In this document: positions 7,709 through 14,923 of the stretch, piece after piece
Layout: each line of letters starts with the position of its first letter
Numbering within the stretch: position 1 is the stretch's first letter
Source: an uncultured Lysobacter sp.
GTDB taxonomy: Bacteria > Pseudomonadota > Gammaproteobacteria > Xanthomonadales > Xanthomonadaceae
Length of the DNA stretch: 19,955 nucleotides
Direction of reading: 5' to 3'
Assembly: GCA_946480055.1 (NCBI GenBank)
Contig: CAMLID010000059.1
Location: forward strand, 1-19,955
The notes under the pieces: generated by a model
Database searches by the model: none
The model's input: the letters and a program-made list of their open reading frames with translations, nothing else
Told to the model about the DNA's origin: nothing
Made by a program: the position numbers and the translations under genes

Positions 7709-8854
7709 TCATCCCGCCGCCGCGGGCGGCGCAGATTCCTGGAACGGCAACGACAGCCGCACCTCGTATCCGCCGTCCGCGCGCGCGCCGGCGGCGAAGG
7801 CGTGCGCGTCCGGGTACAGCGCGCGCAGGCGCTCGACGATGTTGCGCAGCCCGACCGGGGCGTTGCGTCGCCCCGCTTCGACCCGGGCCGGCGCGCCCGC
7901 GCCGTCGTTGCCCACGTGCAGGTGCAGGCGGTCCTGGTCGCGCTCGATCCGGATCTCAAGCTGCCCCGGCTCGCTGCGCGCGGCGATGCCGTGGCGGATC
8001 GCGTTCTCGACCAGCGGTTGCAACAGCAACGCCGGCACCCGCGCGCGCAGGGTGTCCGGCCCGATATTCCATTTCAGCTGCAGGCGTTGACCCAGGCGCG
8101 CGCGCTCGATCGCCAGGTAGGTCTCGGTCAGGGCAAGCTCGTCGGCCAGCGCGACCTCGTGGCGGTCGCCGCTCTCCAGTGTCGCGCGCAGGAACTCGGC
8201 CAGGCGCGCGATCATCTGCCGGGCATCTCCGCTGCGCTGCTCGGCCACCAACGAAGAGATCGCATTGAGGGTGTTGAACAGAAAATGCGGGTGCAGTTGG
8301 TAGCGCAACGCGCGCAGTTCGGCTTCGCGGGTCAGCGCCAGCGCCTGGCGGTTGCGCGCCTTCGCCTCCTGCAGCTCGGCGTAGTAAGCCGAGCCCGCAT
8401 GCACCACGCAGAACGCGACCATCACCAGCCAGCAGGTGTCGAAGCCGCTGAGCAGCAGGCTCCAGTCCAGCGGATAGTCAGACGGCCAGCCGCGCGCGCG
8501 CGCGACCGCATCGCCGGCCACGTTGTTGGTCACCGACATCAGGTAGGTGGCGGGCAGCAGCACGCTCGCCATCGCCCATTTCGAGGCGCCATGGCGGCGC
8601 ATCGTGTCCTGGATCGCGGTCAGCGGCCACATCCACATCAGGTTGGAGAGCAGGAACACCCACCAATAGAACATGACCCGCTCGCGTCCCAGCGAAGGCA
8701 GGGCCAGCAGCAGCGTGCAGACGGTCAATGGCAGGCCGGCGAGCATCGGCAGCCAGTACGGCGACATCGGCTTGGGCAACAAGGCACTGACCAATCCGCC
8801 GGACGGCACCGCGTCGCGCGGGCCATCGCCGTGTGGCATCGCGTAACGGTCCAT
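7709..8854 (-). CDS. Second LytS-type sensor histidine kinase, orphan paralogue
   Basis: This is a 381-residue kinase. Its four membrane segments (about 33-54, 62-78, 93-110, 131-153), H190 in HPHFLFNT and N-box LVENAIRHG align without gaps to the kinase at 6173-7333. By eye, 125 of 158 residues are identical across positions 161-318 (about 79%). NDG and GLRNIVERL are intact, so it should be catalytically competent. The ATG at 8854 was chosen because it follows the XRE stop by 13 bp and aligns with its paralogue; in-frame ATGs at 8917 (inside the XRE gene), 8839 and 8767 are alternatives. It probably shares a transcript with the XRE gene. No regulator gene follows, although an ATGATGCG overlapping its stop matches the coupled start found after the other kinase. 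It may signal to the regulator at 5397-6176. Confidence 0.9.
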   Translation of the reverse strand: MDRYAMPHGDGPRDAVPSGGLVSALLPKPMSPYWLPMLAGLPLTVCTLLLALPSLGRERVMFYWWVFLLSNLMWMWPLTAIQDTMRRHGASKWAMASVLLPATYLMSVTNNVAGDAVARARGWPSDYPLDWSLLLSGFDTCWLVMVAFCVVHAGSAYYAELQEAKARNRQALALTREAELRALRYQLHPHFLFNTLNAISSLVAEQRSGDARQMIARLAEFLRATLESGDRHEVALADELALTETYLAIERARLGQRLQLKWNIGPDTLRARVPALLLQPLVENAIRHGIAARSEPGQLEIRIERDQDRLHLHVGNDGAGAPARVEAGRRNAPVGLRNIVERLRALYPDAHAFAAGARADGGYEVRLSLPFQESAPPAAAG

Positions 8855-8867
8855 GCCGGCCGTGCCG

Positions 8868-9704
8868 CTAGGCGTCCGCGTCGCGGGCGAGCGTGCGGCA
8901 GAGTTCGACGGTGGCATCGTCGACCGGGAAGCAGCATTCGATGTGCAACTCGTCGATGGTGACGTCGCGCGGAGTGCCGAAGGTGGTGATGGTCGAGAAG
9001 AACCGCAGCAGGTGGTCGTCGCGACGCAGCACCGTGGTCAGCAGCGGGGTCGGCGCGGTGCCGAGATCGCGATGGCGCCAGCGCGCGGGCACGCCGGGAT
9101 AGGCCAGCACTTCCTCCAGCAGGGCGCGCGCGGCTGCGTCGCCGGGCGAGGCCGCGACTTCGTCGTGCAGGTGGCGGATCAGATCGCCCGCGACCTCCTC
9201 CCAGTTCGCCACCGCCGGGCGCAGATCGGCCGGATCGAAGATCTGCCGGATCATGTTGCTGTGCGCGCTGGCGCGGCCGCGCATCACATAGGCGTTGACC
9301 CGCATCGCGGCGTTATTGGCCATCAGCACGTCCCAGCGCCGGTTGAGCACGAAAGCCGGATACGGCTCCTGCTGCGCCAGGATGAATTCGATCGCGCGCC
9401 GCACCTGCGACAGCTCAGGCGTGTTGAGGGCGGTCTCGGGGTACTTGGGCGCGTAACCGGCGGCGACCAGCAACGCGTTGCGCTCGCGCAGCGGCATCTC
9501 CAGCGCATCGGCCAGGCGCGCGATCACCTCTCGGCTGGCCTGGGCCTTGCCGGTCTCGACGCAGCTGAGGTGGCGTGCGGACAGGCCCGCGTCCAGGGCC
9601 AGATCGAGCTGGCTCAGGCGTCGCGCCGCGCGCCATTCGCGCAGCAGAGCACCGACCTGGGTGGGCGCGGACGACGGCATGGCGCGGACGGCGACAGTAT
9701 CCAT
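8868..9704 (-). CDS. XRE-family regulator with MmyB-like ligand-binding domain
   Basis: This is a 278-residue regulator. The N-terminal helix-turn-helix spans about 16-72 (ALLREWRAARRLSQLDLAL, then LSARHLSCVETGKAQAS). The C-terminal MmyB-like domain at about 105-270 is recognised by PAFVLNRRWDVLMANNAAM, NMIRQIFDP, VPARWRHRD and the late LRFFSTITTFGTP block. MmyB domains are PAS-like pockets that in characterised members bind small or fatty ligands, and such regulators commonly control a divergent oxidoreductase or hydrolase gene. That is the arrangement here, with an alpha/beta hydrolase at 9846. I chose the ATG at 9704; an ATG at 9713 is equally possible, and neither has a strong ribosome-binding sequence. 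A perfect palindrome lies 33 bp upstream of 9704. The open frame continues far upstream, but only as antisense of the hydrolase. Confidence 0.9.
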   Translation of the reverse strand: MDTVAVRAMPSSAPTQVGALLREWRAARRLSQLDLALDAGLSARHLSCVETGKAQASREVIARLADALEMPLRERNALLVAAGYAPKYPETALNTPELSQVRRAIEFILAQQEPYPAFVLNRRWDVLMANNAAMRVNAYVMRGRASAHSNMIRQIFDPADLRPAVANWEEVAGDLIRHLHDEVAASPGDAAARALLEEVLAYPGVPARWRHRDLGTAPTPLLTTVLRRDDHLLRFFSTITTFGTPRDVTIDELHIECCFPVDDATVELCRTLARDADA

Positions 9705-9737
9705 CGTCGGCATCTTACGACGCCTGGTTGCGAAAAC

Positions 9738-9769
9738 CATGACCTGCCAGGTCATGAAAGCATGACCTG
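9738..9769. promoter_or_regulatory. Palindromic operator plus third half-site in a divergent intergenic region
   Basis: The arms CATGACCTG (9738-9746) and CAGGTCATG (9748-9756) form a perfect 19-bp palindrome around one C. The same half-site CATGACCTG recurs at 9761-9769, and CATGACC again at 9785-9791, with spacings of 23 and 24 bp (about two helical turns). It lies between the XRE start and the hydrolase start. The regular phasing suggests cooperative binding by the XRE regulator, controlling both genes. The repeats are seen directly; the protein assignment is inferred. Confidence 0.72.
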
Positions 9770-9845
9770 CGACGACATTGAGCGCATGACCCCGGACGCG
9801 AATCATGGCGTCCAACGAAGGACGGTCCTTCGACGGAGACACGAC

Positions 9846-10823
9846 ATGAATCGCAGGCGCTTTCTCGCACTCTCCACCGGCGCGCTGGCCGCCGGTGCCC
9901 TCGCCGGCGGCCTGAGCCTGGCCGCGGCCGCCGCACCCGCCGCTAACGGCCCGCTCGACGCCGCCGGCTTCAGCGCCGCGCGCCGTTTCGTGCGCACCCG
10001 CTACGGCCGCATCGCCTATGTCGAACGCGGCCGCGGCGCGGCGGCCCTGTTCCTGCACGGCTTTCCGCTCAACAGCTTCCAATGGCGCGGCGCGATCGAG
10101 CGGCTGGCGCCGCACCGCCGCTGCGTGGCCCCGGATTTCATGGGGCTGGGCCATACCGAAGTCGCCGACGGCCAGAGCGTCGCCCCCGACGCCCAGGTCG
10201 AGATGCTGCTGGCCTTGATGGACAAGCTGTCGATCGACCGCGCCGACGTGATCGCCAGCGACAGCGGCGGCGCGGTCGCGCAACTGCTGCTGGCGCGCCA
10301 TCCCGAACGCGTGCGCTCGTTGCTGCTGACCAATTGCGACACCGAGATCGAATGCCCGCCCGCGGCCATGCTGCCGGTGATCGCGTTGTCGCGCGAAGGC
10401 AAGTTCGTCGACCAATGGCTGGCGCCGTGGCAGGCCGACAAGCGCCTGGCGCGCTCGCCGGACGGTATCGGCGGCATGTGCTATCTCGATCCGAGCAATC
10501 CTACCGACGAGGCCATCGACAGCTACTTCCTGCCGCTGCTGGCTTCGGCGCAGAGCAAGGCGCGCGTGCATGCCTATGCGGTCGCTCTGGACCACAATGT
10601 GCTCGAAGGCGTCGGCGAGGCGCTCAAGCGCAGCACCGCGCCGACCCGCGTGGTCTGGGGCATGGGCGACACGATCTTTTCGCCGGCCGGCGCCGAACAT
10701 CTGGAGCGCAGCTTCGGCCGCTTCCAGGGCCTGCGCCGGCTCGAGGGCAGCAAGCTGTTCTGGCCGGAAGAGCGCCCGGACGTGGTCGCCGAGGAAGCGC
10801 TGCGCCTGTGGGCTACGGTCTGA
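9846..10823 (+). CDS. Tat-exported alpha/beta hydrolase, degenerate catalytic His
   Basis: This is a 325-residue protein. A twin-arginine signal starts it (NRRRFLALS, then a long Ala/Leu/Gly stretch to about residue 32), so it is exported folded. The alpha/beta-hydrolase core shows the oxyanion motif HGFP at 71-74, LGHTEVADG, the nucleophile elbow S-D-S-G-G with S140, and an acid candidate D275 in WGMGDTIF. The segment where the catalytic His is normally found reads GSKLFWPEERPD (about 301-312), so no His is present there. It may be an unusual subfamily with different chemistry or a binding protein. An ATG with GGAG upstream fixes the start. It is divergent from the XRE/MmyB gene and shares the operator region, so it is likely that regulator's target. 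The family is sure, the substrate unknown. Confidence 0.88.
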   Translation: MNRRRFLALSTGALAAGALAGGLSLAAAAAPAANGPLDAAGFSAARRFVRTRYGRIAYVERGRGAAALFLHGFPLNSFQWRGAIERLAPHRRCVAPDFMGLGHTEVADGQSVAPDAQVEMLLALMDKLSIDRADVIASDSGGAVAQLLLARHPERVRSLLLTNCDTEIECPPAAMLPVIALSREGKFVDQWLAPWQADKRLARSPDGIGGMCYLDPSNPTDEAIDSYFLPLLASAQSKARVHAYAVALDHNVLEGVGEALKRSTAPTRVVWGMGDTIFSPAGAEHLERSFGRFQGLRRLEGSKLFWPEERPDVVAEEALRLWATV

Positions 10824-10832
10824 GCGATGCCA

Positions 10833-10859
10833 CGGCATTCCGGCGATCCCGGAATGCCG
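10833..10859. terminator. Bidirectional hairpin terminator between convergent genes
   Basis: CGGCATTCCGG (10833-10843) and CCGGAATGCCG (10849-10859) form a perfect 11-bp stem with a 5-base loop. It lies between the stop of the hydrolase (plus) and the stop of the HAD phosphatase (minus). There is no T-run, but its position and stability favour a shared terminator. Confidence 0.62.
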
Positions 10860-10872
10860 CGGCGCGCGGCCT

Positions 10873-11466
10873 TCAGGCCACTTCCTGCCAGCGGTACCAG
10901 CGCCGGTGCGCGAGCGCCAGCATGTCCAGGTCCTCGCGGGTGTCGCCGTAGGCGTAGATCTGCCCGTAGCGCGACAGGTCGTAGCGTTCGCTGACGCGGC
11001 GCGGCTTTTCCGCGCCCACGCACTGCGCGCCGTGGTAGCGACCGGTCAGCACGCCGCCTTCGGCTTCCAGCGCCGAACAGATCCAGTCCAGGCCATGACG
11101 CTCGCACCAGTGGCGCAGGTACAGATCGAAAGCGCCGGACACCACCACCACGGTATCGCCCTGCTCGCGGTGCCAGGCGATGCGCTGCAGGGCCTCGGGT
11201 CGGATCGCGCCAGGCAGCACCTCATCAGCGAAGCGGCGCCCGGCCTGCTCGGCCGTCGCGACGTCCAGCCCCTGGAAGCCGAACCGCGCCACCCGCGCGC
11301 GGATCGTGCTGCCCGACACCAGCCCGAGCTTGTAGCCCAGCACCATCGGCGCGAACAGCCAGCGACCCACGCGCAGCCGCTGCGGCGGCACCGCACGTGC
11401 CACGAAATCGGCGAACAGTTCGCGGTCGCTGATGGTGCCGTCGAAATCGAAGAGCGCGAGATTCAT
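10873..11466 (-). CDS. HAD-superfamily subclass IB phosphatase (SerB-like)
   Basis: This is a 197-residue protein with all four HAD motifs: DFDGT at 7-11 (nucleophile D7, acid D9), VVVVSGAF with S110, K154 in AEKPRRV, and GDTREDLDML with D175 and D179. The cap inserted between motifs I and II is helical, as in the IB subclass that includes phosphoserine phosphatase. Such enzymes dephosphorylate small phosphometabolites in the cytoplasm. The exact substrate is not readable, and the true biosynthetic SerB is usually longer or carries extra domains, so I give no symbol. I chose the ATG at 11466, which puts DFDGT at the very N-terminus as expected. It is convergent with the hydrolase gene, and no partner gene is obvious apart from the same-strand small gene 108 bp upstream. 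Confidence 0.9.
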   Translation of the reverse strand: MNLALFDFDGTISDRELFADFVARAVPPQRLRVGRWLFAPMVLGYKLGLVSGSTIRARVARFGFQGLDVATAEQAGRRFADEVLPGAIRPEALQRIAWHREQGDTVVVVSGAFDLYLRHWCERHGLDWICSALEAEGGVLTGRYHGAQCVGAEKPRRVSERYDLSRYGQIYAYGDTREDLDMLALAHRRWYRWQEVA

Positions 11467-11574
11467 GCGTGCCGGATCAACCTGCGGTCGTGGGACAGCA
11501 GCATAGCCGGCAACGCCGGAACCTCGCACGCGAACGCCGGACGCGCCGGCGATGCGACGACGCGCCCGCGCGGC

Positions 11575-11838
11575 TCAGGCCAGATTGGTGAAGCGGTCCA
11601 CCGTCCACTGGCCATTGTTGAGGTAGGTCCAACTGGTCCAGCTGGTGGCGCCGCCGACGCCGGGCTTGAACGTGATCGAGGCCACCGTCTTGAACTTGTT
11701 GAAGTCCAGTGGGGTCGGATAGCCCTTGCCGCCCTTGGTCACGTCGACGTAGTTGTCGGCTACTTCGCGCGTCGCGTTGTATGGGCCGCAGACCTTGCCG
11801 GTTTTCAGGGTGAACGTTACCGCGCCGAGTACGGGCAT
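11575..11838 (-). CDS. 87-residue orphan protein, function unknown
   Basis: This is a small protein supported by a strong AAGGAG ribosome-binding sequence (11849-11854) placed 10 bases before the ATG. It has no signal peptide, no membrane segment and a single Cys (C17). The sequence is rich in Gly, Thr, Lys and aromatic residues, with strand-like segments VLGAVTFTLKTG, TVASITFKPGVGG and SWTSWTYLNNGQWTVDRF. It is therefore probably an all-beta fold, possibly lectin- or crystallin-like, but I recognise no family. Its amino-acid make-up (Lys, Asn, Trp, few Arg) differs from the Arg/Ala-rich neighbours and from the Arg/Pro-rich shadow frames around it, which supports it as a real gene. It has no clear operon partner. 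The frame is open further upstream, but that extension is Arg/Pro-rich and was rejected. Confidence 0.62.
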   Translation of the reverse strand: MPVLGAVTFTLKTGKVCGPYNATREVADNYVDVTKGGKGYPTPLDFNKFKTVASITFKPGVGGATSWTSWTYLNNGQWTVDRFTNLA

Positions 11839-12022
11839 GAGCGTGCATCTCCTTGGGGCCCCGCGTGCGGAGCCGTGGCGGCGGCGCGTGGGACCATCCC
11901 GCGCGCCGGTGGGGGTGGCCGCTGAATGCCCGTCCCCTATTCCATCAAACGGCCGCGGGCCGCGCACGTGAATACCGCCCGCGCCGAGGGCGCCTAAGAT
12001 GATTCGGATTTCTCAGCGGACA

Positions 12023-12049
12023 TGTAGAGAAGCCGCCCCCGGCTCCGAC
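12023..12049 (+). promoter_or_regulatory. Candidate ECF42-type promoter
   Basis: TGTAGA at 12023-12028, 17 bp, then CGAC at 12046-12049. The reported ECF42 consensus is, as I recall, a -35 TGTCGA and a -10 CG[A/T]C, so this is one mismatch from it at a suitable spacing. It lies about 48 bp before the DGPF start. It would make the DGPF-sigma operon self-activating, as is common for ECF systems. With such short motifs in GC-rich DNA a chance match is possible. Confidence 0.45.
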
Positions 12050-12096
12050 TACTGAACGCAGGCGCCCACTCGAGGCGCTCCAACAGGAGTCCCGCC

Positions 12097-12485
12097 ATGA
12101 AGTACATGTTGATGATGACGTTCCCGCATGCCGACTGGAAAGTCTCGCGGATCGAGCTGTGGCCCGAGCAGGACGTGAAGGCGCATATGGAGTACCTGGG
12201 CCGGCTCAACCACGACCTGGTCGAATCCGGCGAGTTCGTCCAGGTCCAGGGGCTGACCGGCCCGGAAGCGGCGATCATGGTCCGCGCTCGTGCCGACGGC
12301 AGCCCCGCGGTCACCGACGGACCGTTTCCGGAGTCCAAGGAATTCCTCGCCGGCTACCTGATCGTCGATGTCGACAGCGCCCAGCGCGCGTACGAGATCG
12401 CCGCGCGCTGGTCGGCCGGGCCCGGGCCCGGCGGCGCGGCGCTGAACCTGCCTGTCGAGGTGCGCCAGGTCATGGGCCACATGCC

Positions 12486-12501
<16 letters not shown>
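12097..12501 (+). CDS. DGPF/YCII-domain protein
   Basis: This is a 134-residue single-domain protein of the YCII-related superfamily. It opens with the typical KYMLMMTFP strand, then a helix with EYLGRLNHDLVESGEF, and the hallmark T-D-G-P-F-P-E-S-K-E at about 73-82, followed by LAGYLIVDVDSAQRAYEIAARW and a C-terminal VEVRQVMGH. The start has AACAGGAGT upstream. DGPF proteins are encoded next to ECF42 sigma factors in many phyla. Their role is not established; enzyme-like or accessory regulator roles have been proposed. Its last 16 bases overlap the sigma gene, so the two are translationally coupled. It is soluble and cytoplasmic, and not an anti-sigma factor of the usual membrane type. Confidence 0.92.
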
Positions 12502-13751
<1,250 letters not shown>

Positions 13752-13802
13752 GACCGCGACTGCGTTGCGCGACGATCGACGCGCTCACGGCATCGTCGAC
13801 GC

Positions 13803-14423
13803 TCAGCCGCGACGCATGCGGTGCCAGTCCAGCAAAGCCTCAGGCAGACGCTGGTCGATGGCGAGACCCAAGGCGGCATAGGCATCCAGAGTGTCGAGTA
13901 CATTGCGGCGCAGGCCGGCCAGCGCCGGAGCGTCCAATTGCTCGGGTTCGCCACCCAAGACCTCCAGCACGCCCGCGGCCCAGGCATAGAGCGCATCGGA
14001 ATGCGCATCCAGTTCCCGAGCCAGAAAATTCCGCAGCGGTGCGTGCAGGGTGTAGCCGCGCTCGACCAGCGCATCGGCGTGCGCGCGCAACAGCGCGTAG
14101 GCACCGCGGTACCACTCGGTGTGGCCGGCGGCTTCGCGCCGGATCAGCAGCGGCGCCGGCGCCCGGTGCGCGACCACCGCGTGCTGCAGCGCGAGTTCCA
14201 GGTCGCGCGCATCGCGTACGGTTTCGGTTTCGACCAGGAACGCGCGCTCCAGGTCGAAGCTGTCGTAGTAACGCGGTTGCAGTTCGCCGAGCCGGCGCAG
14301 CGGGTTGCGCGAGAACCCGAGTTTGAGCAGGTCCTCGTAGGCGCAGGGCACGACATAGACGTAGCAGCGGCCCTCGCTGGCGCTGTGGATGACGTCGGGA
14401 TCGCCGGAAGACAGGAAGGCCAT
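13803..14423 (-). CDS. GIY-YIG/T5orf172-like domain protein
   Basis: This is a 206-residue protein. Residues about 20-65 read as a GIY-YIG-fold start: CYVYVVPC as the first strand, then LLKLGFSRNPLRRLGELQ, the K-[IL]-G-[YF]-S-x-x-P-x-x-R-x-x-x-L-Q pattern of T5orf172/Meiosis-specific-type nucleases. A following ETVRDARDLELALQHAV matches the helix with the catalytic Glu (about E76), and HTEWYRG matches the E-W-[FY] signature. The C-terminal half (about 110-206) is helical and not recognised. Members are predicted single-strand or structure-specific endonucleases, and many are solo chromosomal genes without known roles. I chose the ATG at 14423; a GTG at 14429 is an alternative. It is convergent with the sigma factor. 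It stands alone on its strand, so there is no sign of a restriction or phage context. Confidence 0.75.
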   Translation of the reverse strand: MAFLSSGDPDVIHSASEGRCYVYVVPCAYEDLLKLGFSRNPLRRLGELQPRYYDSFDLERAFLVETETVRDARDLELALQHAVVAHRAPAPLLIRREAAGHTEWYRGAYALLRAHADALVERGYTLHAPLRNFLARELDAHSDALYAWAAGVLEVLGGEPEQLDAPALAGLRRNVLDTLDAYAALGLAIDQRLPEALLDWHRMRRG

Positions 14424-14484
14424 CGCCACAGCCTAGGACGATTGCCGCGCTCGCGCTAAGGCCATGCGAATTCGCGACCGGCCA

Positions 14485-14515
14485 TTGACCTCAACTTTAC
14501 TTGAGGTCTCAGACT
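14485..14515 (+). promoter_or_regulatory. SoxR box within a promoter
   Basis: GACCTCAA (14487-14494) and TTGAGGTC (14501-14508) form a perfect 8-bp dyad around CTTTAC. The inner half-sites CCTCAA-N6-TTGAGG equal those of the enterobacterial SoxR operator (CCTCAA, GTTAAC, TTGAGG). A TTGACC at 14485-14490 as the -35 and a weak CAGACT at 14510-14515 as the -10 give a 19-bp spacer, the overlong spacing on which MerR-family activators act. It sits 46 bp before the start of the ABM-domain gene. SoxR itself is not in the window. Confidence 0.82.
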
Positions 14516-14560
14516 GTGCCCCTCCCCGGCCATCCCAGGCCGCCATCGAAAGGACTGCGC

Positions 14561-14890
14561 ATGTCGAACCCTGCCTCCGCCACCCCGGTCTTCCGCCTCG
14601 ATCATTTCGCTGTGCCCACAGCGGCCATGCCGGCCTTCGTCGAACGCCTGCGCTACACCCAGCAGGCGCTGGACGGCATGCCCGGCTGCAAGCAGAACCT
14701 GGTCCTGACCCGGATCGGCGCCAGCGGCGAGTACGACATCGCCACCCTGGTGGAATGGGAAAGCGCCGATGCGGTCGCCGCGGCCAAAGCGGCGATGCAG
14801 CAGCGCTATGCCGAGGAAGGTTTCGACCCGGCGGCGTTCATGCGGGGCCTGGGCATCCGCGCGGATATGGCCAACTACGTGCATGCCTGA
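14561..14890 (+). CDS. ABM-type monooxygenase-like protein, predicted SoxR target
   Basis: This is a 109-residue single-domain protein with a dimeric alpha/beta-barrel (antibiotic biosynthesis monooxygenase, PF03992-like) pattern: strand FRLDHFAVPTAAMPAFVERL, then QNLVLTR, then EYDIATLVEWESADAVAAAKAAMQQRYA, and a C-terminal helix. The ABM fold catalyses cofactor-independent oxygenation of aromatic substrates or simply binds them, and it acts in the cytoplasm. The ATG at 14561 has a good GAAAGGA upstream. The SoxR box in the promoter is the important context. In Pseudomonas a SoxR-regulated gene of similar type (PA2274) is known, and redox-active pigments or phenazine-like compounds induce it. 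I infer a role in handling redox-active natural products. The gene is monocistronic and convergent with the permease. Confidence 0.86.
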   Translation: MSNPASATPVFRLDHFAVPTAAMPAFVERLRYTQQALDGMPGCKQNLVLTRIGASGEYDIATLVEWESADAVAAAKAAMQQRYAEEGFDPAAFMRGLGIRADMANYVHA

Positions 14891-14895
14891 ACGGC

Positions 14896-14916
14896 TGCGG
14901 CGCGCGTGGGGCCGCA
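14896..14916. terminator. Weak hairpin between convergent genes
   Basis: TGCGGC (14896-14901) and GCCGCA (14911-14916) form a 6-bp stem with a 9-base loop, between the ABM stop and the permease stop. There is no T-run. The position is right for a terminator but the stem is short. Confidence 0.3.
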
Positions 14917-14923
14917 TCGCCGA

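Noticed and set aside
7428..7712. 94-codon frame after the orphan kinase
   Set aside because: It is Arg/Ser-rich with no receiver domain. It is treated as the remnant of a lost regulator start, not a gene.
8853..10838. Nearly coextensive open frames of about 656 codons on both strands
   Set aside because: They are extensions of the real XRE and hydrolase frames across each other's antisense. The extended parts lack domain features, and the real starts are supported by the divergent operator between them.
13803..14423. Homing endonuclease or restriction enzyme as identity for the GIY-YIG-like gene
   Set aside because: No intron, intein, methyltransferase or phage context is present, so only the domain-level call is kept.
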